A stretch of 35,452 nt of DNA from Oscillospiraceae bacterium (GTDB lineage: Bacteria > Bacillota > Clostridia > Oscillospirales > Oscillospiraceae): contig WRMH01000025.1 of NCBI GenBank assembly GCA_009777235.1, positions 1 to 35,452 of the forward strand, read 5' to 3'. The notes beneath the pieces were generated by a model. The model searched no databases. It was not told where the DNA came from and saw only the letters and a list, made by a program, of their open reading frames with translations. Shown here piece after piece: positions 16,853-25,047 of this stretch (within the stretch, counting starts at the first letter, position 1; the number at the start of each line of letters is the position of its first letter). A program made the position numbers and the translations under genes.

Positions 16853-17252
16853 CCTCCCATACAGTACAGTTAATCAGGCAAATAAAAACTAAAACAACAC
16901 TTTGCCGGCTTCCTTTAGCACATCATTTGTTAAATATACATCATTGCCCCCGGTTCATTCTTTTATCTTTACTGATTACAAACAGCGGGCAAATCATTGT
17001 ACCATATGACAATTGTGCTTGTATAGTGCATAGTGCAAAATAGGGAAATTCTATGCGGTCGTAAATTCCGGTAAATTCCCGCTTTAAGTTCCATAGTGGA
17101 AGAGGGTGTGGAATTTACAATTGCAGAATATTGACACAATAGTCAAAATTGCACTTGTGAATGGGGGCGCGTTTTGGTATACTCTTTTTGCTCCAAGCAG
17201 AGTATATGGCCGTTCCTTTCGGGGCGGTATGTGGGAAGGCGGCATATTAACA
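16853..17252. other. 400-bp region between divergent prs and the second recJ-rel copy
   Basis: No protein gene is seen. The left 270 bases are AT-rich and should contain the prs promoter on the minus strand. On that strand TACAAT occurs near 17000, but I found no good -35 at the right distance. From 17124 the DNA is the second copy of the recJ promoter region. Confidence 0.7.
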
Positions 17253-17302
17253 ATGAGATCTGATAAATGGGATGTCGCAGGGTTTGACAGAGAAAAAGCT
17301 AT
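17124..17302 (+). repeat. direct repeat A, copy 2 (decayed recJ promoter and first codons)
   Basis: Matches 10522-10700 without gaps at about 92%. The Shine-Dalgarno GGAAGGAGG has become GGAAGGCGG here, consistent with loss of selection for recJ translation. The identity ends at GCTAT, where copy 1 has GCCAT, exactly at a deletion junction. Confidence 0.92.
17155..17183 (+). promoter_or_regulatory. copy of the recJ promoter, now upstream of the rel remnant
   Basis: TTGTGA, 17 bases, TATACT, identical to 10553-10581. Even the spacer is unchanged over a stretch where flanking bases have diverged, which argues that it is still used. It would transcribe the recJ scraps and the broken rel, possibly on into recD2. 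Confidence 0.5.
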
Positions 17303-17363
17303 CAACACAGACCCAGTCCCGGAGGGCGCAGGAGCGTTCAGTTGCAGCTTGTGGATATTGTGA
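17253..17363 (+). pseudogene. recJ remnant, copy 2 (two internal deletions)
   Basis: The first 17 codons (MRSDKWDVAGFDREKAI) equal recJ. The sequence then jumps to a short piece matching recJ near 11406-11428 (INTDP), then to the recJ 3' end (from 12313). About 0.7 kb and 0.9 kb are missing compared with copy 1. The junctions share short sequences with the parent: GCCAT/GCTAT for the first and CGCAGG for the second. The 3' end is read out of frame. All catalytic motifs are gone. Confidence 0.88.
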
Positions 17364-17448
17364 GGTCATCATGCCGAATGTAGAAAACCAATTTTGCCGG
17401 CTTGAGGCGGCAATAAAAGAATATTTGCCCGGCGCCGACATAGAGCGC
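17327..17448 (+). repeat. direct repeat B, copy 2 (recJ 3' end and rel 5' end)
   Basis: Aligns without gaps to 12313-12434 with three mismatches. Here the sequence continues into authentic rel (IRAAFDYARSAHGSQM), so this copy keeps the native junction to rel. Confidence 0.92.
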
Positions 17449-18808
17449 ATTCGGGCGGCTTTTGACTATGCCCGCTCTGCTCACGGCTCGCAAATGCGCA
17501 AAGACGGCAACGCGTTTGTCTCTCACCCTGTCGGCGCCGCGGAAATACTTGTCCAACGTCATAGGCGGAGAGGGTGTGCCTTTTGAGGTGCAAATACGCA
17601 CATGGGAAATGCACCATACCGCCGAATACGGCATTGCGGCGCATTGGAAGTACAAGGAGGGCAAGGTCGGAAAGGTCGCCGACGAAGAAAAATTCGCATG
17701 GGTCAGGCGTCTGCTTGAATCACAGCAGGACAGCGACACACAGGAGTTTATGCAGGCGCTCAAGGTTGATATGTTTGCCGACGAAGTCTTTGTTTTTACG
17801 CCGCGCGGCGACGTCGTAAACCTGCCTGCCGGTTCTACGCCCATTGATTTTGCGTATAGCATACACTCCGAAGTCGGCAACAGAATGACGGGGGCAATGG
17901 TAAACGGGCGCATGGTGCCGTATTCTCACGTACTCGCAAACGGCGACATCGTGAAAATTCTGACTTCAAACAGCGCGAAAGGGCCGGGGCGCGACTGGCT
18001 CGACATGATAAAAAGCCCCGAAGCGAGAAACAAGATTCGCCAGTGGTTTAAGCGTGAAAGGCGGGATGAAAACATCATACACGGCAAGATGGCTTTTGAG
18101 TCCGCGCTGCGTCACGCAAGCATCCCTCTTGCGGAAACAATGACCAGCGACATAATTCGCACGATCCTCTCCCGCACGTCGTTTGAGTCGGTTGACGAGC
18201 TGTTTGCCGCTATCGGATATGGCGGTATTTCGGCGGCGAAGATCGTCAATAAAATACGCGAAGAGCTTAGATTTGCCTCGAAAACGAAAAAATCCGACGA
18301 GACAATTCCCCCGCAAAACAGCGTAAAGACAGTTATTGAAAAGCGGAAACCTCAGGGCATAATCGTTGAAGGCTTGGATAATTGCCTTTTCAAGTTTGCC
18401 CGCTGCTGCCTTCCTGTGCCCGGCGATCCTATCGTCGGTTTTATAACGCGCGGCTTTGGCGTGTCCGTGCACCGCCAGGATTGTCAAAACTATATTAAGT
18501 CGCTCACCGAACCCGAATCCGAAAAAGGCAGATGGGTACGCACCTCGTGGGGCGTTGTTGATGGTATCTTTTATTCAACCACAATTGAAGTGACGGTACA
18601 CGAGAGGTCCGGCATTGTCGCCGACGTTGCCTCTATCCTCAATGTTTTGAACCTGAAAATCATATCATTCAATGCGCGGGTAATCTCTAACGACATGACG
18701 CATATCGCGATAACCGTTGATATCAACAACCGCGACGAGCTTATTTCGGCAATGGCAAAAATAATGGCTATCTCGGGCGTGACGGACGTGAGCCGCCCCG
18801 GAGGCTGA
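17371..18808 (+). pseudogene. rel: rel (RelA/SpoT homologue) with hydrolase and synthetase domains deleted; C-terminal regulatory half retained
   Basis: Bifunctional Rel proteins make and degrade (p)ppGpp. This one starts properly (MPNVENQFCRLEAAIKEYL) and keeps the first 60 or so residues up to SHPVGAAEILV. It then jumps, out of frame, to the last strand of the synthetase domain (EGVPFEVQIRTWEMHH). The HD hydrolase motif and nearly all of the synthetase are absent, roughly 240 codons by family length. What remains in the second frame is complete: TGS (VFVFTPRGDVVNLPAGSTPI), the helical region, a Cys-rich zinc-finger-type segment (CLFKFARCCLPVPGDPI), and a C-terminal ACT domain. The first frame ends at 17586. 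A GTG at 17576, in the second frame and preceded by GGCGGAGAGGG, overlaps that stop and could restart translation. A native Rel would be about 720-740 residues. An assembly error is possible. Confidence 0.85.
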
Positions 18809-18845
18809 ACCCCGCCGTCCCGGCGGACAGTAACGGAAAATTCAT

Positions 18846-21050
18846 ATGACAGATATAATCGAAGGCGTTGTAATTTCAATAATGTTTTCAAATGCCGAAA
18901 ACGGCTATACGGTGCTGCGGCTCGACACAGCCGAAGGCGCCGTCGCCGCCACGGGGACTATGCCCGGTATATCCGTCGGGGAAAAGCTGCAAATGACCGG
19001 CGCATGGATCACGCACCCGCAATATGGCGAGCAGTTTAAAGTTGAAACATTTGAAATAAAGCCTCCGACCGAAACTCATGAGGTTTTTGATTATCTTGCC
19101 TCGGGTTCGATAAAACATATCGGTCCCGGCAGAGCGCGGGATATTGCAGACAAATTCGGGGCTGAGGCTTTGAGTATCATAGAAAACTGCCCTGACAGGC
19201 TCGCCGAGATCAAAGGCATATCGCTAAGGACGGCCAGGAAAATCGGCGACGATTATCGTCAAAGCGCAACGCTGCGGCGGCTTATATCTTTTTTGCGCGA
19301 TTACGGTATCCGTCCGCTCATTGCCGCGCGCCTATATAAAGATTACGGCGCGGATGCTTTGCAGGCGGTGCATGACAATCCATACCTCATAGCCGCGCAG
19401 CCCTACGGCGCCGCTTTTTTTGAAGCCGACTTTATTGCACAGAGTCTTGGCTTTGACAGCGACAGCGACGAGCGCATATCCGCCGCTTTGACATTTACGT
19501 TGACACACAACCTTACAAACGGACATACATTCATACCAAAAGACAAATTGACCGCTGCGGTCAGCGAGCTCATAGGCATAAATGGCGGGCGTATACTTGA
19601 GACCTTACACACACTCGGCCAGCGCGGCGATATTGTCATAGAGGCCATTGCGGGGGTCGAGGCATGTTATTTGGAGCATATATACAACGCCGAGAGCTAT
19701 GTCGCAAGCCGTCTGAGCGCACAAAGGGACGGCTCTGCCGCAGACAGTACGCCTCTTTGTTTTAAAAACCTTTATCCGAAAGCCTCCGGCGCGCAAAGCA
19801 TAACATATTCAAAAAAGCAATTAGAAGCCATAACGCTTGCCGCCGGTCACAAAGCCTTGATACTCACCGGCGGGCCGGGTACCGGAAAAACAACGACTGT
19901 GCGCGGAATACTTGAGTTTTTTGATAACGCCGGGTTAAAAACGTATCTGTGCGCCCCTACGGGACGTGCGGCAAAACGCTTGTCGGAGCTATGCCTGCGC
20001 GATGCATCCACTATCCACCGGTTGCTTGGCGCGACCCTTGACGAAGCCGCAGTTCCTATTTTTGAGCGAGATGAATCAAATCCGCTTGAAGCGGACGCCA
20101 TTATTGTTGACGAGACGTCTATGATTGACATACTCCTCATGGAAGCTCTTCTTCGCGCAGTGCCGCAAAGCTGCAAAATAATCATGGTCGGCGATGCCGA
20201 TCAATTGCCGTCAATAGGTCCCGGCTGCCTCCTCACGGACATAATAAGAAGCGAAGCTGTGCCTGTTGTGAGATTGACCGAGATATTCAGGCAAGCCGAG
20301 GACAGCGGCATCGTAAGAGGCGCGCACAGTGTCAACAGGGGCATCATGCCGGATATAAAAGAGAAATATCCCGATTTGTTTTTCATTTGGCGAAAAACGG
20401 AAGAAGACTTGGCCCGGACAATAGCCGAGCTTTATGCGGAAAGACTGCCTCAAAAAATGAACATAGACCCTGTGCAAATTCAAGTGCTCTCGCCAACGCG
20501 CAAACGCGCGGCAGGAACCGTCGCGCTCAACGAGCTGCTCCGTGAGAAGCTAAATCCGCGCGCTGTGGGAAAAGGGGAAAAGAAAGTTGGCGATACGCTC
20601 TTTCGGGTCGGCGATAAAGTCATGCAAATTAAGAATAACTATGATATACTTTGGGTAAACCGGGCAGGGCAAAGCGACGGCAGCGGGGTTTTAAACGGCG
20701 ATGTGGGCACTATAGCCGAAATTGACCCTGATAAGGAAACGCTCACCGTTGATTTTGATGATAAAACAGTTATCTACACATTTGACCGATTATCGGAGCT
20801 TGAACCCGCTTTTGCGGTGACCGTCCATAAATCTCAAGGCAGCGAATATCATACAGTGATTCTTGCCATGACCGCCGCCGCGCCTGTTTTGCTCACGCGC
20901 AGCGTGCTCTATACCGCAATGACAAGGGCAAAAAGTCTGCTTATCGTTGTCGGCAGCATGGATGTTATGAGCAAGATGGTGCAAAACGATAAGCGGCAGA
21001 AGCGATACAGCGGTTTGAGGGCGCGGCTTGCAAACAGTCTCGAAGAGTGA
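18846..21050 (+). CDS. recD2: RecD2-type ATP-dependent 5'-3' DNA helicase
   Basis: SF1B helicase that acts without RecBC in many Bacillota, linked to replication-fork and mismatch-repair functions. The 734 residues show the RecD2 layout. An N-terminal OB-like domain is followed by tandem helix-hairpin-helix motifs (HIGPGRARDIADKFG, EIKGISLRTARKIGDDY). Walker A is GGPGTGKTTT (about 344-353), motif II is IIVDETSMID, motif III is MVGDADQLPSIGPG, motif IV LTEIFRQ, and the C-terminal UvrD-like motifs VTVHKSQGSE and LYTAMTRAK. The ATG lies 37 bases after the end of rel. A small hairpin CCGCCG-TCC-CGGCGG (18812-18826) lies in the gap without a T-run. The gene appears intact and probably shares a transcript with rel. 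Confidence 0.95.
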   Translation: MTDIIEGVVISIMFSNAENGYTVLRLDTAEGAVAATGTMPGISVGEKLQMTGAWITHPQYGEQFKVETFEIKPPTETHEVFDYLASGSIKHIGPGRARDIADKFGAEALSIIENCPDRLAEIKGISLRTARKIGDDYRQSATLRRLISFLRDYGIRPLIAARLYKDYGADALQAVHDNPYLIAAQPYGAAFFEADFIAQSLGFDSDSDERISAALTFTLTHNLTNGHTFIPKDKLTAAVSELIGINGGRILETLHTLGQRGDIVIEAIAGVEACYLEHIYNAESYVASRLSAQRDGSAADSTPLCFKNLYPKASGAQSITYSKKQLEAITLAAGHKALILTGGPGTGKTTTVRGILEFFDNAGLKTYLCAPTGRAAKRLSELCLRDASTIHRLLGATLDEAAVPIFERDESNPLEADAIIVDETSMIDILLMEALLRAVPQSCKIIMVGDADQLPSIGPGCLLTDIIRSEAVPVVRLTEIFRQAEDSGIVRGAHSVNRGIMPDIKEKYPDLFFIWRKTEEDLARTIAELYAERLPQKMNIDPVQIQVLSPTRKRAAGTVALNELLREKLNPRAVGKGEKKVGDTLFRVGDKVMQIKNNYDILWVNRAGQSDGSGVLNGDVGTIAEIDPDKETLTVDFDDKTVIYTFDRLSELEPAFAVTVHKSQGSEYHTVILAMTAAAPVLLTRSVLYTAMTRAKSLLIVVGSMDVMSKMVQNDKRQKRYSGLRARLANSLEE

Positions 21051-21074
21051 AGTATCAAAATACGGGTAGTTGAT

Positions 21075-21740
21075 ATGGGTATTATTTCTTCATTTTTAGA
21101 TTTATTTTTTCCGCCAAAATGCGTGTTTTGCGGCAGGATATTAAACAAGGCCGACGATGATTGGTGTGATAACTGCACCGAATCATTGCCTTTTGCGGAA
21201 AATCATGGGTATCAAGACGGAGAAGTCTTTGACTTTTGCGTCTCGCCATTGTATTATATTGGTGTTGTGCGCCGCAGTATTTTGCGTTATAAATTTAGGG
21301 GAGCATATCATTATGCTCCGGTGTTTGCAAAGCTGCTGGCAGAGTGCGTACGGGAAGCCTTCGCGGATCAACCGAGTTCTATGGGCTATGACATCGTTTC
21401 ATGGGTTCCGCTAAGTGCCAAGCGCAAGCAAAAAAGAGGCTATGACCAAGCTATGCTGCTGGCTGTTGGCGCGGCTCTCCGGCTTGATGAAGCGGCGGTA
21501 GAAACGCTCCAAAAATCCCGCAATGTCGGTGCACAGTCCGAGCTTGGTGACAAAACCGAACGCAATCAAAACATCGTCGGAGCTTACACGGCATCCGATC
21601 CCGCAACCGTAAAAGATAAGAGGGTGCTCCTGATTGACGACATCATTACAACGGGCTCGACTCTTGATGAATGTGCCAAGGTGCTGCTTGACGCGGGGGC
21701 AGCCGGCGTAGTTTGCGCGACACTGGCACGAGGGCAGTAA
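21075..21740 (+). CDS. comF: ComF family phosphoribosyltransferase-like protein
   Basis: In Bacillus ComF is needed for DNA uptake during transformation; in many anaerobes the homologue stands alone and its role is unclear. The 221 residues have a four-Cys zinc-binding N terminus (C16-x2-C19 and C31-x2-C34) and a PRTase fold with the PRPP-binding loop VLLIDDIITTGSTLDECAKV. KRGYDQAMLLA is a further ComF hallmark. The gene lies 24 bases after recD2 and probably shares its transcript, so two DNA-processing genes are adjacent. No strong ribosome site is seen, only a weak GGGTAG. No other competence genes are in the window. Confidence 0.9.
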   Translation: MGIISSFLDLFFPPKCVFCGRILNKADDDWCDNCTESLPFAENHGYQDGEVFDFCVSPLYYIGVVRRSILRYKFRGAYHYAPVFAKLLAECVREAFADQPSSMGYDIVSWVPLSAKRKQKRGYDQAMLLAVGAALRLDEAAVETLQKSRNVGAQSELGDKTERNQNIVGAYTASDPATVKDKRVLLIDDIITTGSTLDECAKVLLDAGAAGVVCATLARGQ

Positions 21741-21794
21741 AATATGCCGACGGCATAATATTATAGATTGCCAAAGTAAAGAGATGTTTGATAA

Positions 21795-22820
21795 ATGGTA
21801 TTTGGAAAAGATATAGGAATAGATTTGGGAACGACCTCAGTTTTGCTCAGCACACGCGGCAAAGGCGTCGTCATGCGTGAGCCCGCGGTCGTCGCCATGG
21901 ATAAAAACACAGGCCGCCTGTTAAACGTCGGCATGGCGGCTCAGCGAATGCTCGGCCGCACGCCGGGAAATATCGTCGCCATTCGCCCAATGCACGACGG
22001 CGCAATATCAGACTACGATATGACCGAGCGTATGCTCAAGGAGTTTGTGCGAAAGGCCCTGTCATTTTCATTGATCAAGCCCAGAATCATTATTTCCATA
22101 CCTTCCGGCATTTCGGAGGTTGAAGAACGCGCCGTCATTGATGTCGGCGTCGCGGCCGGCGCCCGAAAGGTTTTCCTCATGGAAGCGCCTTTGGCTGCCG
22201 CTATCGGCGCGGGGCTTGATATAACCAAAGCGGACGGTCATATGGTAATAGATATCGGAGGCGGCACAACCGACATCGCCGTATTGTCATTGTCCGGCGT
22301 TGTAGAGTCTATTTCGCTAAAATCCGGCGGTAACGCTTTCGACAACGCTCTTATAAAATACATCAAAAAAAAGCACAACGTGCTCATAGGAGAAAACACC
22401 GCCGAAGAGCTGAAAAAGAGCATAGGCTGTGTATTTCCCCATCCCGAAACCGTAGCCGTTGAGGTAAAGGGGCGCTGCCTGCTCACCGGTCTGCCGCGTA
22501 TTATCGCGGTCAGTTCGACAGACGTGCTTGAAGCATTTGAAGAAACCCTTGAGATTATAGTCGAAGCCGTGCACGGTATATTGGAATTTACCCCGCCGGA
22601 GCTCGTCGCCGATATTTCGGCAAACGGCATCATTCTCACCGGCGGCAACGCACAGCTCTGGGGCTTTGATAAGCTGATATCCAGCCGTACAAATATAGTA
22701 ACCTATGTGGCTGACGACGCGGATTTATGCGTCGCAAACGGCCTTGCCAAAGCGCTCAATTGGGTCGGCGACATGGTTGAGGGCACAATAAATCTGGCTC
22801 GCAAGAGGCAAATGAGATAA
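21795..22820 (+). CDS. MreB/Mbl-family rod-shape determining actin homologue
   Basis: Bacterial actin that forms membrane-bound filaments guiding lateral wall synthesis. The 341 residues match MreB. Phosphate-1 motif is GIDLGTTSVLLS, phosphate-2 is VIDIGGGTTDIAVLSL, and the adenosine motif is GIILTGGNAQLWGFDKLIS. PRIIISIPSGISEVEERAV and LMEAPLAAAIGAGLDI are strongly conserved MreB blocks. It stands alone, without mreC/mreD, so it is more like an Mbl/MreBH-type paralogue than the main mreBCD gene. Which paralogue cannot be settled by reading, so no symbol is given. The ribosome site is weak (AAAGAGATG). Confidence 0.93.
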   Translation: MVFGKDIGIDLGTTSVLLSTRGKGVVMREPAVVAMDKNTGRLLNVGMAAQRMLGRTPGNIVAIRPMHDGAISDYDMTERMLKEFVRKALSFSLIKPRIIISIPSGISEVEERAVIDVGVAAGARKVFLMEAPLAAAIGAGLDITKADGHMVIDIGGGTTDIAVLSLSGVVESISLKSGGNAFDNALIKYIKKKHNVLIGENTAEELKKSIGCVFPHPETVAVEVKGRCLLTGLPRIIAVSSTDVLEAFEETLEIIVEAVHGILEFTPPELVADISANGIILTGGNAQLWGFDKLISSRTNIVTYVADDADLCVANGLAKALNWVGDMVEGTINLARKRQMR

Positions 22821-22871
22821 CAAAATTTAAGACTAAGATATAATAATTTTTACCGGGAGGTTTATCACGCA

Positions 22872-24953
22872 ATGGCAAAGAAACAATTCAAATCCGAATC
22901 AAAACGCTTACTCGACCTAATGATCAACTCCATCTACACCCACAAAGAGATTTTTCTGCGCGAGCTTATCTCTAACGCATCCGATGCTATTGATAAGCTA
23001 TGCTACATCTCCTTGACCGACGAAAATGTGGGTCTTTCCCGCGACGACTTCAAAATAGACATTTTTGTCAACAAGGAGAAGCGAACCCTCACAATCAGCG
23101 ACAACGGAGTTGGCATGACGGCAAACGACCTCGATTCAAATCTTGGCGTTATCGCCCGTAGCGGCTCGCTCTTGTTTAAAAAAGATATGCAAGCCGACGA
23201 AAACAAGAATCTCGGAGATGATCCCAAAGGCGAAAGCTCCGAAGATGACGGCAAAGATACCGGGCAAGACGATCAAGACGAACAAAACACAAACAAAAAC
23301 GACTCTGACGGTATTTCCGATCTTGATATTATCGGGCAGTTTGGCGTGGGCTTTTACTCCGCATTTATGGTGGCGTCAAAGGTCACTGTCATTTCACGCG
23401 CATATAATGACCCAGAGGGCACAGGCCCAAAAAGCGCAAACAAATGGGTGTCGTCCGGCTCGGACGGCTACACCATCACCTCATGCGAAAAAGATTCGCC
23501 CGGCACCGACATCATCATCGAGCTTAAAAACGACTCCGACGATGAAAAATATAGCAAATACCTTGAGGAATATACGATTACAAGCCTTATCAGAAAGTAT
23601 TCCGACTATGTCCGTTGGCCGATATATTCAGACGCCACAAAGAGCCGCGAAGTGGAGACCGACGAAAAAGACGACAAAGGTGAGCCAAAGAAAAAGTGGG
23701 AAAGCTACACGGAGCGCGAAGTCGTAAACAGCCGCATACCGATTTGGCAGCGCGCCAAGAGCGAAGTCACAGACGAGGAGTGCTTTGAGTTTTACAAAGA
23801 GAAGTTTTATGACCATACCCAGCCCGTATCCGTTATACGCATTGCCGCCGAAGGCACGGTCAGCTATAATGCCATGCTCTTTATCCCGGCCGCCTGCCCG
23901 TATGATTATTTCACGCGGGAGTTTAAGGCAGGCTTGCAGCTCTACTCGTCGGGAATCATGATTATGGAGCATTGTTCCGACCTTTTGCCGGAGCATTTCC
24001 GCTTTGTGCGCGGTGTCGTCGAGTCGCCTGATTTTTCGCTCAATATTTCGCGCGAAGTCCTCCAGCACGACCGGCAGCTCAAGGTTATTGCCTCAAACAT
24101 CGAAAAGAAAATAAAAGCCGAGCTCTCCCGTCTTATGGAAAACGATCCTGACAAGTATAATACATTTTACAAGGCATTTGGTATTCAGCTAAAATACGGC
24201 ATTGCGGGCAGTTATGGTATGAATCGCGATATGCTCTCCGATCTCATCATGTTTTACTCATCAAAAGCCCAGAAACTCATCCCTATTTCGGAATATGTAA
24301 AGAATATGCCCGAAGATCAAAAGTTTATTTACTATGCCGGCGGCGAGTCAATCTCCATGCTTGATAAACTGCCGCAAGCCGAGCAAGTGCGCGATGCCGG
24401 GTATGAGATTTTCTATCTCACGGATGAAATTGACGAATTTGCCGTAAAAACGCTCGGCAAGTTTAAAGAAAAGGAATTTCGTTCGGTAAACGACAATGAT
24501 CTCGGGCTTGACAGCGACGAAGATAAGGAAAAAATCGAAAAGCAGGAAACCGAGCATAAAGACTTGCTTGATTTTGTCAAAGAGTCGTTGGACGGCAAGG
24601 TTACAGCCGTGCGCTTTTCACAAAAGCTCAAAAGTTACCCCGTATGCCTTGCCGCCGGCGGTGAAATCAGCTTCGAGATGGAAAAGTATTTCAACGCCAT
24701 GCGCTCCCAGCGCGGCGCGGCGGACACAGACGAGGCGGGCGGCGATATGCTCCCCGCGATGCGCGCCGAGCGTGTGCTGGAAATAAACTCCGAGCACTCC
24801 TCATTTACGGTGCTCAAAGACGCGTTTGACAGCGACAAAGAGCGGGCGGCAAACCTCTCTAAGGTACTCTATAACGAGGCATTGCTCACTGCCGGTATGC
24901 CGCTTGACGATCCGGCGGAGTTTGCCGCGCTCATAAATACTTTGCTGTTTTAG
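22872..24953 (+). CDS. htpG: Hsp90-family chaperone HtpG with acidic lid insertion
   Basis: ATP-dependent dimeric chaperone in the cytoplasm. The GHKL ATPase domain shows ELISNASDAIDKL (Glu31, Asn35, Asp38), ISDNGVGM (Asp77) and IIGQFGVGFYSAFM. The middle domain has SVIRIAAEGTVSYNAMLFIP, RGVVESPDFSLNISREVLQ with the catalytic-loop Arg, and then the dimerisation domain. At 693 residues it is about 70 longer than E. coli HtpG. Part of the excess is a low-complexity stretch at residues 108-150, very rich in Asp, Glu, Asn, Gly and Ser, inserted in the ATP lid between RSGSLLF and the IIGQFGVG motif. GGGAGG precedes the start, and a TATAAT-like box lies upstream without a clear -35. No CIRCE is seen here, unlike at groESL. 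Confidence 0.95.
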   Translation: MAKKQFKSESKRLLDLMINSIYTHKEIFLRELISNASDAIDKLCYISLTDENVGLSRDDFKIDIFVNKEKRTLTISDNGVGMTANDLDSNLGVIARSGSLLFKKDMQADENKNLGDDPKGESSEDDGKDTGQDDQDEQNTNKNDSDGISDLDIIGQFGVGFYSAFMVASKVTVISRAYNDPEGTGPKSANKWVSSGSDGYTITSCEKDSPGTDIIIELKNDSDDEKYSKYLEEYTITSLIRKYSDYVRWPIYSDATKSREVETDEKDDKGEPKKKWESYTEREVVNSRIPIWQRAKSEVTDEECFEFYKEKFYDHTQPVSVIRIAAEGTVSYNAMLFIPAACPYDYFTREFKAGLQLYSSGIMIMEHCSDLLPEHFRFVRGVVESPDFSLNISREVLQHDRQLKVIASNIEKKIKAELSRLMENDPDKYNTFYKAFGIQLKYGIAGSYGMNRDMLSDLIMFYSSKAQKLIPISEYVKNMPEDQKFIYYAGGESISMLDKLPQAEQVRDAGYEIFYLTDEIDEFAVKTLGKFKEKEFRSVNDNDLGLDSDEDKEKIEKQETEHKDLLDFVKESLDGKVTAVRFSQKLKSYPVCLAAGGEISFEMEKYFNAMRSQRGAADTDEAGGDMLPAMRAERVLEINSEHSSFTVLKDAFDSDKERAANLSKVLYNEALLTAGMPLDDPAEFAALINTLLF

Positions 24954-25047
24954 CGATTCCCGCCTGAGCGGCGGATAGTGATTTTACCGCGCACATCAGC
25001 TAAAACTTTCACTACGAGCAGCCTATCATAATGAACGGAGACGACAA

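Noticed and set aside
17462..17575. Start of the rel C-terminal frame at the ATG at 17462
   Set aside because: This ATG lies in the wrong frame of authentic rel 5' sequence, so the residues before the junction would be out-of-frame nonsense. GTG at 17576 is the more sensible restart.
5930..24980. 13-base match CACTATCCGCCGC near 5932 and, inverted, near 24968
   Set aside because: A 13-base match between strands is expected several times by chance in 35 kb, and the flanks do not align.
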